Source of the DNA: Lactuca virosa
Taxonomy: Eukaryota; Streptophyta; Magnoliopsida; Asterales; Asteraceae
Reading direction: 5' to 3'
NCBI GenBank assembly: GCA_928212115.1
Contig: CAKMRJ010005634.1
Span: 129,039,752-129,103,751 of the forward strand
Length of the DNA stretch: 64,000 bases
Position numbers and translations under genes: made by a program. The notes under the pieces were generated by a model. The model saw only the letters and a list, made by a program, of their open reading frames with translations. It ran no database searches and was not told where the DNA came from. Positions 48,822 through 60,895 of this stretch are shown here, piece after piece; within the stretch, counting starts at the first letter, position 1, and every line of letters starts with the position of its first letter.

Positions 48822-50030
48822 TTGATGATTGTTCTGCTGCATGTTTTATTGGGCATGTACGCAAGTTATGAGGAACCCTTTTCTCTACATCCTGAGCATC
48901 TTCTTGTTTGCTTGTTTGAATTTTTATATGCTATTTTGGTTGCACTTTGAATTCTATTTTTCTTTCCACTTCCTTTATTGCTTTGAACATTTGGAACATT
49001 GATGTCAATGTCTTTTGGAATAGAAATGCCCATAAGCTTTCCTACCTCTTCAACATCTGTCCTATTTTTCTGCATTTTATTTGTAGGATCGTTCTCGTAT
49101 TCCTTCAGCATGATTTCTATTTTCTTAACAAACAAATCCATTTTGTCTTTATTTTTTCTTATGTATTCCAAACATGCTTCAAAGTTGTAGTATACTTGAT
49201 TGACAGATCTGTTAATTTCACTGTTCAGGTATTGTTCAGGTATTTCCTTAATTCCATGTTTCATGAGTATGTTGAATGCATGTCTGCACAAAGTCCCAAA
49301 GCGGTTGAAGTGTTCACAAGTATATTTTACATCATTTATTGGAAGTTTTATTTCTACATGTTCAAAATAAAATTAAAGCATTAAGTGTTTTATAATCATA
49401 ATTGAAAATTGTTGTATATTACGTTTTTATTTTTCAAAATTTAAAATAAGAATATATTACATCAAATTCTGTTTTTAGATCACTGTTTTTGTTCAGTTGT
49501 TCCACTTTGTATAACTCCCATCCATTTTTTGTTCCAATATGTTTGTATTGGCAGTACCAGGAACCTATGTAGATTTCTTTTTGTACTTCATAAAACAATG
49601 TACTTGTATAAACTTTTGCAACATGTTTTTCTATTGGTCGCGGTGAAATAAATTTATATATTGCCTTCTTTGTTTGATGATTAAGCTCCTTTTGTGTATT
49701 TCTTTTTTTTAAAATTGTTGTGTAATAGTTCATCATGAAATGTAAAAGTAAATTTCCATATTGCGAGTAAGTGTTGAAGAAGGAATTCATGCTTTCTAAT
49801 CTTGAAGAGGTTTTCATCAATCCAGCCATTCTAGTGTCACTGAAGTATGCAGGTATCCATTTGTCACGTAATTCGAACATATCACTTAACCATCTTTTAT
49901 CTTCGAGGTTGAATTCATTAATAATCAATTCCCACTTCTTCTCAAATTCATCAGGTTTGATATGCATGTTCCATACCAGCTTGTTAAATCTTTTCTTGAA
50001 GTCTTTGTTTTTAAATAAATCGTCTGTAAC

Positions 50031-50919
50031 CTATGAATGAACAATTTTACATATATATAAGTATAAATTATATACTTATTTGGATATATCATATATGAGT
50101 AATCATATATGATTATGTACTGTAATGTAGGATTAATCATATATGATTATATAGTATGATATCTGATAATTCATATTATTATAATCATATATGATTAACT
50201 GTTCTAATAATATGAATTATCAGATATCATACTATATAATCATATATGATTATATATTGTATTATCATATATCATACTATATAATCGTATATCATTAATC
50301 ATACATGATTATATAGTATGATATCTGATAATTCATATTATTAGAATACATAATCATATATAATTAATCATATCTGATTATACAGTATGATATCTGATAA
50401 TTCAAATTGTTATAATCATATATGATTAATCATATATGATTAAGTATTCTAATAATATGAATTATCAGATATCATACTATATAATCATATATGATTACAT
50501 ATTGTATTATCATATATCATACTGATTAATCATATATGATTATACAGTATGATATTTGATAATTCATATTATTAGAATACTTAATCATATATGATTAATC
50601 ATATATGATTATACAGTATGATATATGATAATTCATATTATTATAATCATATATCATTAACAATTATAATAATATGAATTATCAGATATCATACTATATA
50701 ATCATAGATGATTATATACAGTATTATCATATATCATACTATATAATCATATATGATTAGTCATATATGATTATACAGTATGGTATTTGATAATTCATAT
50801 TCTTACAATACTTAATCATATATGATTAACCATATATGATTATACAGTATGATAACTGATAATTCATATTATTATAATACTTAATTATATATGATTATAT
50901 AGTTTTATTTTGATTATAC
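50031..50919. repeat. Array of inverted AT-rich repeats in transposase intron 3
   Basis: The 14-bp palindrome AATCATATATGATT and the words agtatgatatctgataattc and tattattataatcatatatg alternate in both orientations across ~850 bp. Neighbouring units form long hairpins, for example 50120-50270. The intron consists of little else. Confidence 0.85.
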
Positions 50920-52110
50920 CTTTGCTTTTAGTTTTTTCATTATGTGCCACATGCATAGTCTGTGTCTTGAATTTGGTAAGATAGATTCCACTGCTTGTTT
51001 TATTGCTGGATCTTGATCAGTTAGAACAATTTGTGGTGCTTTCCCTTCATGAGCTCTAAGAAAAGCTTTAATTAGCCATTCATACGACTCAATTGTCTCT
51101 CTACTCAGCAACCCAGCGCCAACAGTAACTGATTTCTTGTGGTGGTCAACTGTTGTGAATGGAACAAATACCATTTTATACCTATATAAAGAAAATGTGT
51201 TTAGTACAATCATATTTGATTAATAGTATGTTTAAATTTAATTGTATATTTTTTTATTTTAATCATAAATGTATAAATTATGTAAATTATATACATTAAC
51301 TTACTTGTTTGTTCCAAAAGTTGCATCAAAATATATAACTTCTCCAAACTTTGCATAAAAAGTCTTTTCTCTTTCATCTGCCCAAAACATAGCACCAACA
51401 TATCTCCATGACGTAGGAACTCAAATAAATAATTTGGGTAATGATCTCTACGATCATTAATTTTGTTTATCATTATTTGAGCATCCTTGTAACATAAGAT
51501 TCTATTTACTCCTCTCCTCAAGTTTTTGTAGACTGTTACCTTCGCTCCCACATATTAATATCCTCCTTTCAAAACTGCTCGTATTTTGTGAGCCATTGTT
51601 GGACCAATTTTAGTTTTTGATGCACGTACTACAAACTCTTTTTCAGAATATGACATCTTTCTTGCCTTTTTTGTATAAGGTCTTTCCTCAATACTTTCAA
51701 GTGGGTGGTTGTGCAATTCAAAGAATTTCTTAACTTTGTAATATGTTGTTCCATAAACATTTTAAATATAATCTTTGATGTACACCCAGTAATTATTTTG
51801 TTCGAATTTGGTTTCCTCTTGATAGAAGTTGTAGCCAACGTATCACAAGGTTTTGGTTTATCCTTGCCACCCCTATTGCATATAACATATTTTTCTTTTA
51901 TTATTTGGCTATTGTATTTTGATTGGCTACTCAGTCTTGTTTGAAAACCTGCCATTTCTGCATAATCAGTATACATTTTTACTGCCAAATTTAGTGATTT
52001 GAAAACGTTGTTTACAACTAGTACAAATTCGGTAGGGACATCTGGTTTATATTCAGATTCTTCAATTATGTTACTGCAATATGATTCATTTGTTGAATTG
52101 GAACTTTCAC

Positions 52111-52910
52111 CTGATAAAAGAATGGAATGTCAAATATGTTATTATATAATTTTATGTTGTAATAATCATATGTGATTAACAATATGTATTTATATAGTGT
52201 AATATATTATTCATTATATTTTAGTAAGAAAAATCATATATGATTATAGATATTAATATATTATTAGATGTTAAATCATATGTGTTTGTACAATGTCTTA
52301 TATGATTAATCATATACTGTACTGTGTAATCATAAATGATTATATGTATTAATTTATAGGTAATCATACTTGTTCTGTTTAATCATCTATGATTAATCAT
52401 ATGTATTTGTAGTTTGTAATATATGATTAATCATATTTTATGATGTATAATCATATATGATTATTCATCCTAATATAAGATTAATATATATTTCAATTTG
52501 AAAACAAATATGATAAATCAGAATTACAAACTATAAATACATTTGATTAATCATACATATGAATAATCATATATGATTATTCATGCTAATATAATCATAT
52601 TTTATGATGTATAATCATATTTTTTTGTACAATGTCTTATATGATTAATCACATATTATACTATATAATCATATATGATTATACTATTTAATATATAATT
52701 AATCATATATTTAGATCTATTAACACATATGATAAATCATATGTTTTTTTAAATTGTTATATACAATTAATCAAATGTTAGTATGTATAATCGTATATGT
52801 TTATACACCGTAACATATAATTAATCGTAATTTATGTTGTATAATAAAAAATCAGAATGAAGTGTAGAAATTGTAATGTAATATGTAGTATTAAAACGAA
52901 TTATTTGTAC
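52111..52910. repeat. AT-rich palindrome-rich intron 1 of the transposase
   Basis: It is similar to intron 3 but less regular, with many AATCATATATGATT-like words (for example 52455-52470, 52660-52690) separated by diverged sequence. GT and AG lie at its ends. Confidence 0.75.
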
Positions 52911-53447
52911 CTTCAATACGAATCGTATTTTGAAGTTCTTCAGAAGTCAAAGAAATTGAATCGATTTGTTCGTCGTTACGAGATGAATTGATTTCAGCTA
53001 CAATGGTATTAGTTGCGATCGACTCGTCAATTTCTTTTGAATTCGACATCATTTATGAAAATTGATTTTGATTAAATTTTCAAATACTCTCTTGAATTGC
53101 GTTGATGAATGCGATGTGTTTGTTTCTTTGATTTGAGGATTATGTCTCGTATTTATGAAGATATGAACTGATGCTTTGTTTCGATCATTTTTTTGATTTG
53201 AAGATTGCGATTAATTTGATAACAGATTCAGTAAAAATAGGAACTTTATGATGATATTGAATGATTTTTGAAGATTGAATGATACGATTACGTGATTGAT
53301 ACTGAGAATCGATGATTTGGTGATAAGATTATTTTTAGAGAAGGAAGGTGTCCGCTTTCTAAACATTAAGTTGAAATTTACTGTAATACCCCTGCATCAT
53401 TTAACAGTTGACGGAAGTTGAGGTTAAGTTCCATTGGCTGATGTTTA

Positions 53448-53486
53448 ATCTCACAATCTCTAATTTTTTATTAATATCAAGGAACC
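53448..53486 (-). repeat. Right terminal inverted repeat of the MULE
   Basis: It ends ...ATATCAAGGAACC and pairs with 33651-33690. Confidence 0.85.
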
Positions 53487-53489
53487 ATC

Positions 53490-53492
<3 letters not shown>

Positions 53493-53554
<62 letters not shown>
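53493..53554. repeat. (TA)n followed by (GA)n microsatellite
   Basis: TA runs at 53493-53528 and GA at 53529-53554, directly outside the MULE right end. Confidence 0.95.
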
Positions 53555-53560
<6 letters not shown>

Positions 53561-55200
53561 GGATCATTTGAGAACCTATAATTTCCCGAGAGCTAAAAGT
53601 GGACCGTCAGATTAAAAAAATGAAGGGCTAAGATATTTTATGGCATTTATGTAAATAAATGAGAAAATTAAACACGGGGGTATTGTTCAAAAATCAATCG
53701 AAGGGCATTTACGGTACTGAAGAGATTATTCCCCCCAAATCAATCGATGCCTCTCTCAAATCCCTCGATCGTCTTTGTCAGTCATCTCTCTTTTTCTTAC
53801 AACTTCATCGTCGATCCTTCCCCCAAAGGGATTTCACGTGGTTGTAACCACTGCATCAAGAGTTGTAATTTCACAGTGGCGATGAACAATCCAATCGAAA
53901 GTCCCAACCATTTATAACGAACGCTACCGATTTGAAGTTCTTCACTCCCGCAGCCACCTAGATCTGCTCAAAGAAGCCTACCCCCAATCTCCAATACGCT
54001 ACCAAAAATGGAAATTAGAGAACCAGAAATCATCAGAAACGAATAACAAATGAGAAATTGGACAAGATCTATGAGAGCTCAAGGTTATCTCTCTCTCATT
54101 GCCGAAGCTTGAAAACACGCACAGCTTATCGCCTTCATTGAAGATTCTCCGATGATTGATAGATTTAACATTGCGGTGGTTGCGTCATTCTTCCCTCTCG
54201 AAGTTTCGTGCCCTAATAAATCAGCCAGAGGTCCGATCGATCCGAACCTCCCGATTCTCCTTCGCCTCTGAGCTTCCGGTCTCCGAGCCAGAGGACAACT
54301 CGATGTTCTGAAGCAGCAACACCATCCGTTCAATCCAGAGTATGTCCGACATCGATGATATGAGCGGCTTTATCTCGTTGATCACAGACGAGTTTTTCCC
54401 ATCGATAATCAATTGGAAAACCAAATTCGACTTCAAGTTACAAACCTTTGTGTTCCTCTTTGCCCAGTCTGTCCTCGGAAAAGAAAATCAGAGCAAACGA
54501 AGGAAGCCATGGTTGTAATCAACTAGGTAACAACTGAGGAACTCGAATTACGACTTTACTCTTCTTTCCATGGTCCAAGTTTAGATGGTACTGGAGACAT
54601 TGAACCGGCTTAGCTCGTTAGGTTTCAAGTCCTTGAATGTTACGTTTATTTGTAATTTGTGAGGATACCTGTGATTTTTTCGATAAGATACAGTTGATTG
54701 TTTGCTTTATACTTGATGAGGTTCTTATTTTGGAACAATTATTTCCCAAAATGGACTCCAGTTGTGACTTTTGATTTTTTTAATATACAAATTTCATACA
54801 AATTGATATACCAAATTAGGTTTCTCAAGTTAGCATAACCTACAGCACATGAGTCAATTTCATTTCCACATCTTGTGAATCGACCTGTTCTTTAGTTATT
54901 ATCTTTCTTTCTCCTCCTTTTTAGTGACTGAAGCTGACATTTTTATTCTTTTCAAGGTAACATAGGTTTTGTTTTATACAATGTAAAATTCAATTTTAGA
55001 TTGACAATTCCAAACAAATTTAAAAGAGAAGTAAACAATTCATGATAGATGAATTGTCCTTTTCCATGACACTTGTGATATATCTACAATTTTCCATAAA
55101 TATGAAAACTGAAGAGACACTATAACAGATTACTGAGGGGGTGCTTGTTAATTAAGATTTGGAGTTTAAATGGTGTGATGTTAGTTATTAAAGGTGGTGA
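53555..55200. other. Region without a recognisable gene
   Basis: It begins with an element-end-like stretch (TTTGAGAACC at about 53567). 54085-54520 is richer in G+C and reads open on both strands, including a + strand frame starting MSDIDDMSGF at about 54340, but I recognise no family. The remainder is AT-rich. It is probably captured or decayed sequence. Confidence 0.4.
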
Positions 55201-55372
55201 GTGATGATGACATGTGATGTACTATTTGGAACATGGTATGAAGGGGAACACGGACACCATTTAGGAGTGATGCAAGAATGGTTTGGTCAACAATGGTGGA
55301 CTACACGTTCTGTCTTGCTGCTTCTAACAACCCTCCTTGTTTTCTCTCCTCTGATATCCTTTAAACGTGTAG
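55201..55372 (+). pseudogene. Captured exon of an amino-acid transporter (AVT6/SLC38-like)
   Basis: The frame reads GVMQEWFGQQWWTTRSVLLL and ends FKRV at a GT donor (55373, gtgagt). This resembles an internal exon of plant vacuolar amino-acid transporters of the AVT6 type (AAAP family): a loop with paired Trp, then a hydrophobic membrane helix and the FKR(I/V)D turn. Those proteins move amino acids across membranes with about 10-11 helices. Only about 55 residues are present. The 5' side lacks a clear acceptor and the next exon is absent. It is a fragment of a larger gene and cannot be functional. The family call is from memory of the consensus. Confidence 0.65.
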
Positions 55373-55846
55373 GTGAGTTTCACATACTCTTTACCTGAAC
55401 AGATGCATGCTTCTATGTTCCAAAAGAGACCATTTTTAAACATATAATTTGTGAGGATACCTGTGATTTTTTCGATAACATACAGTTGATTATTTGCTTT
55501 ATACAGTTGATTGTTTGCTTTAAAGTATAATTGGGTATAATTTTTAAAGTATAATGACCAAGGCGACCTCATGTAGACATAGTTTATGAAGAAAAAATAA
55601 AATGGATTATTTTCGGATCCTATACAACAATATCCATCAAACTTTTGACAATAAATACCAAATTAGGTGTGTTGTTGCCTTTCCTGATCAAAAAGGTTTC
55701 TTAGTATGTCTTTTATCATATTATTTCTTTTATTTTAATAAAACAAATATATTTGTAAACTGAAATAATGTTTAATTTTGGTTTATAGGTGGGATCCATT
55801 GAAGGAAGGTAGGTGTGCATCATCTTGATGAACAACAAAGTAGTAA

Positions 55847-56300
55847 AAATTTCACATTTAAATGTCATAGAGAAATGATGTCAATGGTTTATAATTGGCC
55901 TGGTGAACAGGTACTCTACTTTTAAATAAATGATATGATTCTTTTTTTTAAATTATTCGATATAGATCCATTAGTGCTTGTGTTCAAATTTCAAAACCTT
56001 TTTTCAAATTTTGTAGGTTGATATGATTTTTGTTACAAATGGAAGCAGAATAATGGGTCTTGATGATCTAGGAGTTCAGGGTATTGGAATTGCAATTGGG
56101 ATGTTGGATTTATATGTTGCTGCAGCTGGAATAAATCCTCAGAGAGTAATGTTTGCACATGATCCATCTCAATATATACATATTTCTAAAATTTCTCACT
56201 TGCAAACATATATCTTTTTCCTTTTTTTCATTGTAATAGGTTCTTCCTATCATGATTGATGTTGGAACCAACAATGACAACCTTCTAGAAAATCCCTTGT
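55847..56300 (+). pseudogene. Captured NAD-dependent malic enzyme fragment (three exons)
   Basis: Exon a ends at 55910 (MMSMVYNWPGEQ). Exon b is 56017-56145 (GLDDLGVQGIGIAIGMLDLY...INPQR). Exon c is 56240-56300 (VLPIMIDVGTNND...). All are in phase 0, joined by GT-AG introns 55911-56016 and 56146-56239. This is the central part of malic enzyme, which decarboxylates malate to pyruvate; the mitochondrial NAD form is the closest match by eye. No upstream start or downstream catalytic region is found. Retained introns show capture of genomic DNA, not of mRNA. One reading-frame oddity is an Asp in GLDDLG where Gly is usual. Confidence 0.85.
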
Positions 56301-56344
56301 GTAACTTTTTTTCTTCTCTTCTTGATTTTTTTTCCGAACCTTAT

Positions 56345-56860
56345 TAAGTAAATTACATGTGATTCACATGTAAATCACATATGAATCACATGTGATACAC
56401 ATGTAATTCACATATGAATTACATGTGATTCACATGTAAATCACATGTTATTCACATGTAAATCACATGTTATTCACATATTAATTACATGTGATTCACA
56501 TGTAAATCACATGTTATTCACATATGAATCACATGTAAATCATATATGAATTAGATGTGATTCACATGTTATTCACATATAAATTACATGTGATTCACAT
56601 GTAAATCACATGTTATTCACATATGAATCACATGTAATTCATACATGAATTAGATTTGATTCACATGTAATTCACATATGAATTACATGTGATTCACATG
56701 TAAATCACATATGAATTACATGTGATTCACATGTAAATCACATATGTGTTATATGTGATTCACATGTAAATCACATGTAATTCACATATTAATCACATGT
56801 AATTCACATGTAAATCACAAGTGATTCACATGTAAATCACAAGTGAATAACATTTGAATT
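56345..56860. repeat. Minisatellite of ACATGTGATTCACATGTAAATC-type units
   Basis: Units of about 20-24 bp built on the palindromes CACATGTG and ACATGT, with variants ATATGAAT and TGTTATTC, fill about 500 bp right after the third malic-enzyme exon. Half-units alternate in orientation. Confidence 0.85.
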
Positions 56861-58507
56861 ACGTCTATATGCACACATTCATTTTGTGTAAGTGTTCTTC
56901 GTTAATTATTTTTTAAAATTTTCTTGTGAATTTCACATTTAAATCTTAAAAGATACAATCACATGTGAATATCACATTATATAATAACATGTGAATCTTA
57001 CATGATATATACATGTGCGTGTTCTTGCATTAATAAAAAATTTTTTATTTTCCTGTAGATTTTGAAGAATTTTTGGAAAATACTGAATAGTTAAAAAGTG
57101 ATAAATTGAAGAAAATATGGAAATCTTGATATGAAGAAAAGATAACACTGTGAATCTTTATATTTTATTTTGTATCGAATAAAATATTTGTATTATGTTT
57201 ATAGATTGATTAATAAAAATGAGATTTTTTATAATTTACTTACGAATATTATAGTATAAGAAATATGCATATATACATTTGAAAAAATATGCATATATGC
57301 ACCTAAAACGTTGATTTTTTTGTTAAAAAATGCAGTTTTGAAAAAAAATTGCGCTTTTTTATAAAAATCGCAGTTTTTTTTTTCTTTGAAAAAAATGCAG
57401 TTTTTCTGAAAAAAAAATGCAGATTTTTTTGAAAAAAAAAATACAATTTTTTTCTAGAAAAAATGCAGTTTTTTTTTTTGAAAAAAAATGCAGTTTTTTT
57501 GAAAAAAAGATGCAGTTTTTTAAAAAATATTTTTTTTTCATTTTTTTTTAAAAATTCATGTTTTTTGAAAAAAAATTAAAAAATCTCAATTTTTTAAAAA
57601 AATCAAAAATTATTATTTTTTTTAAATAAATCCGAAATTTTGAGTTATTTTTTTAATTTTTAGACATTTATATTAATATATTAAATAACACCGAAAATTA
57701 AACATTGACAGAAAAAAGCAAAGGGTGTAATTGGAAGCTTTATGTAAAAGTTTACCTGGAGGACATTGACTTAAGGGCTCCAAACTATGGGCGTGTCTGA
57801 TCTGTAATGAGTGGTTGCAATCAATGATTGAGAGGGAGAGAATGAGGATGGAGAGAAAGTGACAGGGATAGAGTGGTGGCGGCGATGGTGTAGTAGTTGT
57901 TCGACTTTAAGATGTAAGGTACTGGTGATGGAATAACAACAACAGCTATTATGCTTTTTCTGATCAGGGAACAGCTGCCCTTGCCTCCTCAACAAATCAG
58001 TTTGATGACATTCAACATTTTAGGGATGTTTCCAATAAATCTGATGGGCCCATCGTGGCCCCTTCCAATAAATCAGTTTGATGACATTCGATCCATGGTG
58101 TAGAGTCGGTGACTGTGTTGGGGATGCGCATGAAAAATTCGATCTTGCCACCGAAGCTTCAGATGGGCCCATCGTGGCCCCTTCCATTGCTGGAAATCCG
58201 GTTGCAGATGATGAAATAACGGCCGGCCGGAGAGATCTTCTAGAATAAGAACGAAAAGCTCCAAACCCGGATCAAATTTACTTGTAACTTGTTGTTCCCC
58301 CCAAATCGTTGCTCGTGGCGGCGGGATAGGGCTAGGGCTACTTGTGTGTGACGGAAAAGGTGGACTTTCAGGGCGTCGATTGCATCTTTGGTGGAGACGG
58401 ATGAGAATTGGTTTGATGGCGTGTGTTTAGCAGATTAGGGTAAAGTAATACCGTGTAGTGTAATACGTATACGATGTTATATGCTTAGTATTATTGTACA
58501 TGAGGTA
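56861..58507. other. Region without a supported gene
   Basis: 57305-57560 is a decayed repeat of aaaaaatgcag between T and A runs. 57770-58260 is less AT-rich and has two local direct repeats: cagtttgatgacattc at about 57994 and 58074, and gatgggcccatcgtggcccc at about 58042 and 58163. A 55-codon + strand ORF (58081-58248) crosses one of them. I cannot assign it. It ends at the LTR terminus at 58508. Confidence 0.5.
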
Positions 58508-59285
58508 ATATGTAACATCCCAAAAACCATGACCAAAAATTTCTTTTTAAAACATTACTAAATCATAGTATCAAGTCATTTCAAACATACTAAAAGGGTT
58601 ATATAACAAATCAGAGTATCTTTTCAAAACACTTGTTCATTTTATCAGAGTAAACATCCCAGGCTAAACTTCTTTGCTCTGTGTGTGTGCCATGCGATCA
58701 CCCCGAGCTCTTCCCTCCGCTACCGGAAGTACCTGAAACCAAAACTGAAAACCGTAAGCACAAAGCTTAGTGAGTTCCCCAACCTACCACATACCATATA
58801 ATGGGCCTTGCCCACTGCATCGGGCCCTGCCCGGCATCGGACCGAAGTCCGGACTAACTTGGGCCCCGCCCACTGCATCGGGCCCCACCCGGCATCAGGC
58901 CGCGCCTGGCATTGAGCCCCGCTCGGTATACAGACCTGTTCTCTTAGGCCCCGCCTGTCTCTGGGGCCTCGCCCGCTACTAACAAATACAAGCATATAAC
59001 ATAACACATATCATAAAGCTAAACATACTCTACTATACTACTGATGTAAGGCCTCGCCTATCTTGGGCCCCGCCCCTGTCCTGCTACTGGTGAGCCATGG
59101 ACCCCATCCACGCTCCTGCTGATAGTGAGATACGGGCCCCCGCCCACACTCACCTCCCTCCTAACTCGGGCCTCGCCCCCTGCTCTGCTACTAATGAGAT
59201 ACGGTACCCCGTCCATACTCGGCTAGTGATGAGATACGGGACCTTGCCCGACTCACCTCCCTACCAGGCACATACCGAAGGGTTT
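58508..59285 (-). mobile_element. Gypsy-type LTR fragment with GC-rich repeats
   Basis: On the minus strand it ends GGGATGTTACA. 58732-58800 matches the reverse complement of the end of the LTR remnant at about 31185-31259. A degenerate array with the words gggccccgcccactgcatc and gagatacgg occupies about 58800-59260 and is unusually G+C rich here. The fragment is cut at 59285 by Copia-3, and its continuation is outside the window. Confidence 0.65.
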
Positions 59286-60052
59286 TGAGCATTCTAACAC
59301 TCCTAAGGTGTACATGCAACCCTAGAAACCTTGGATCTATGTTTGACTAAGATACATGCAAAATAATTTTTCCAAGGTTCATAATCCTATCTAGCATACA
59401 TGGGGAACTTTTAGACATAAAAGTTAGCTAGAGAACATACCTTGTAGTAGTTTGGATTTCTTGAAAAACCTTGTGAGCCTAGCACCTCAAGTGTGATGCC
59501 TCAAATGTCTCACACAACACCAAATGCACTTGGAATAAACTTGAGAGAAATGTCACACTACTTGAAATCGGCTAGCCCTCTTCTTTCTTGCTTAAGTGCC
59601 GATTTTGGTGAACATAAGGGTCCTTATATAGTGTGTTACAATTAGGGTTACACCATGTAAACCCTAATTGTCATGACCTTTCATTTCCATGACCCATGGG
59701 TTCTATAACCACCATGGAGCATCCATTGAGCATCCTATGGGTTTTAGCCCAACTTGATAATCCATGGAGCATTAGCCCACTATACAAGTATGAGTGATTT
59801 ACACAATCAACCCATATATTTAATTATTCTTCTTTTGATCACTTTAATTAATTCCAAATTAATTCTTGATCAATACTAATTAAATAATATTATTAATATA
59901 TTAGAACTTATAATATATTAATAAACCATAAGTGTTATTTCTCTTATTTTAGTCTATCCAAATGCATGATGCCATGCAACCCAAATGGACCATGCCAAAC
60001 CGGGTCAAGTACATACCAGAAATAGTTATGGACTTAGACACCTTATCCAACA
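59286..60052 (-). repeat. 3' LTR of Copia-3
   Basis: The minus strand runs TGTTGGATAAGG...GAATGCTCA. The upper edge is fixed by the PPT. The lower edge is the TG...CA position where LTR-like sequence meets the GC-rich fragment and is less certain. A TATATAAGG box lies at about 59622-59630. Confidence 0.7.
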
Positions 60053-60065
60053 GTCTCCCACTTGG
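60053..60065 (-). other. Polypurine tract of Copia-3
   Basis: CCAAGTGGGAGAC on the minus strand directly precedes TGTTGG of the LTR. Confidence 0.75.
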
Positions 60066-60895
60066 ATAAGTCTAATAACTATAACTGCAAGTATGACTTC
60101 AGGAACCGATCAGCAATCGTAGCTCTTTTAAGGTCTCTCGGAACTGAGATGATGATGATACGTCATTTAAGATAAGTGATCATATAATCCTCTGTTCTAG
60201 ATATCAGCCGGACAAATACATGGAACAATGTCTTACTTATTGTCTAGCAGTTTGTTTCTCGATTTCCGATTTGTTTGACATAGAACTTAATTGAACACAT
60301 CAACTTAGTTCTGACCGGGCCCGGTACATGGGTCAACACAAAATCATCGAGGGGCCCAGATATCGCTTCTAATCCAAGAAGGAACAGATAAACTTCGACT
60401 CATATGCTTGTTCTACTACTTGTTGAATTATACACAAAAGCACGTTTTATAACATCGAGTTACCAATGCGTTTTCGTACAATCAATGCATAACCAACTCA
60501 TAGGCAACAAGTCATATCTCTAGGTTTGAAGACTTATATGATATTACCGTCTCGCGATCACTCGAGATAAATTCCATGAAGTGAAACCAGCGAGCGTGGG
60601 TTGAATCCAATACTCAGAACTTATGAGCACTCATGAGTATTGTAGCCATGTCCAACATCTTAGACCTCTACAACCAACTCATGACAGTCTTGATTCATAC
60701 CTACTTCCAACATATGACCGACTGTGGAGAATTCGAATAATATGATATACCAAACATAATTATTCTGGAAGTCAAAACATGCAAAATGAAATAATAGTAA
60801 ACGATTGACAAAAGATAGCAACACTTTACTCATAAATAAACACAACTTTTATTCATCATCAAATGTCAATTACACTTTACACATTTCAAATCTAT
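60066..60895 (-). other. 3' untranslated region of Copia-3
   Basis: About 830 bp lie between the end of RNase H and the PPT. I see no gene; the 61-codon ORF at 60845-60660 is not supported. Confidence 0.7.

Larger units (their letters stand above)
48822..53052 (-). pseudogene. FAR1-like MULE transposase, five exons, broken
   Basis: It would bind the MULE ends and catalyse cut-and-paste transposition. Exon 1 is 53052-52911 (ATG; MMSNSKEIDESI). Exon 2 is 52110-51305, with a FAR1 DNA-binding zinc domain (Cys residues and HNHPL) and the first catalytic Asp (YFDATFG, about 51330). Exon 3 is 51181-50920, with the second Asp (LTDQDPA, about 51015). Exon 4 runs from 50030 to about 49460, with the Glu region RLESMNSFF (about 49790). 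Exon 5 runs from 49353, with a SWIM-type zinc motif (CEH...CRH) and a terminal Cys-rich CSGC...HNLRTC. All clear introns have GT-AG ends. Exon 2 has frameshifts near 51760 and 51430 and a stop near 51554; exon 5 has a frameshift near 48876. The far C-terminus is cut by the Copia-2 deletion. Confidence 0.85.
33645..53492. mobile_element. MULE (Mutator-like DNA transposon) with FAR1-like transposase and a second gene
   Basis: Inverted repeats at 33651-33690 and 53448-53486 match at about 36 of 40 positions and start GGTTCC. (TA)n lies directly outside both ends, so a TATATATAT target duplication is plausible but cannot be told apart from the repeat. Inside are a minus-strand transposase gene (53052 to about 48822) and a plus-strand gene start (33995 onward). 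Copia-2 occupies 35489-48821. Without Copia-2 the remnant is about 6.5 kb. Confidence 0.8.

Noticed and set aside
50040..50900. CRISPR-like regular palindromic repeats (also 56345-56860)
   Set aside because: These are plant intron minisatellites with alternating orientation and no unique spacers.
54085..54436. Overlapping ORFs on both strands that could be a host gene
   Set aside because: No recognisable family and no splice structure. It is listed only as an unassigned G+C-richer stretch.
57359..57541. 60-codon Phe/Lys-rich ORF on the minus strand
   Set aside because: It is a translation of an A/T homopolymer-rich repeat.
58770..59288. Pro-rich ORFs on both strands
   Set aside because: They translate the GC-rich LTR repeat.
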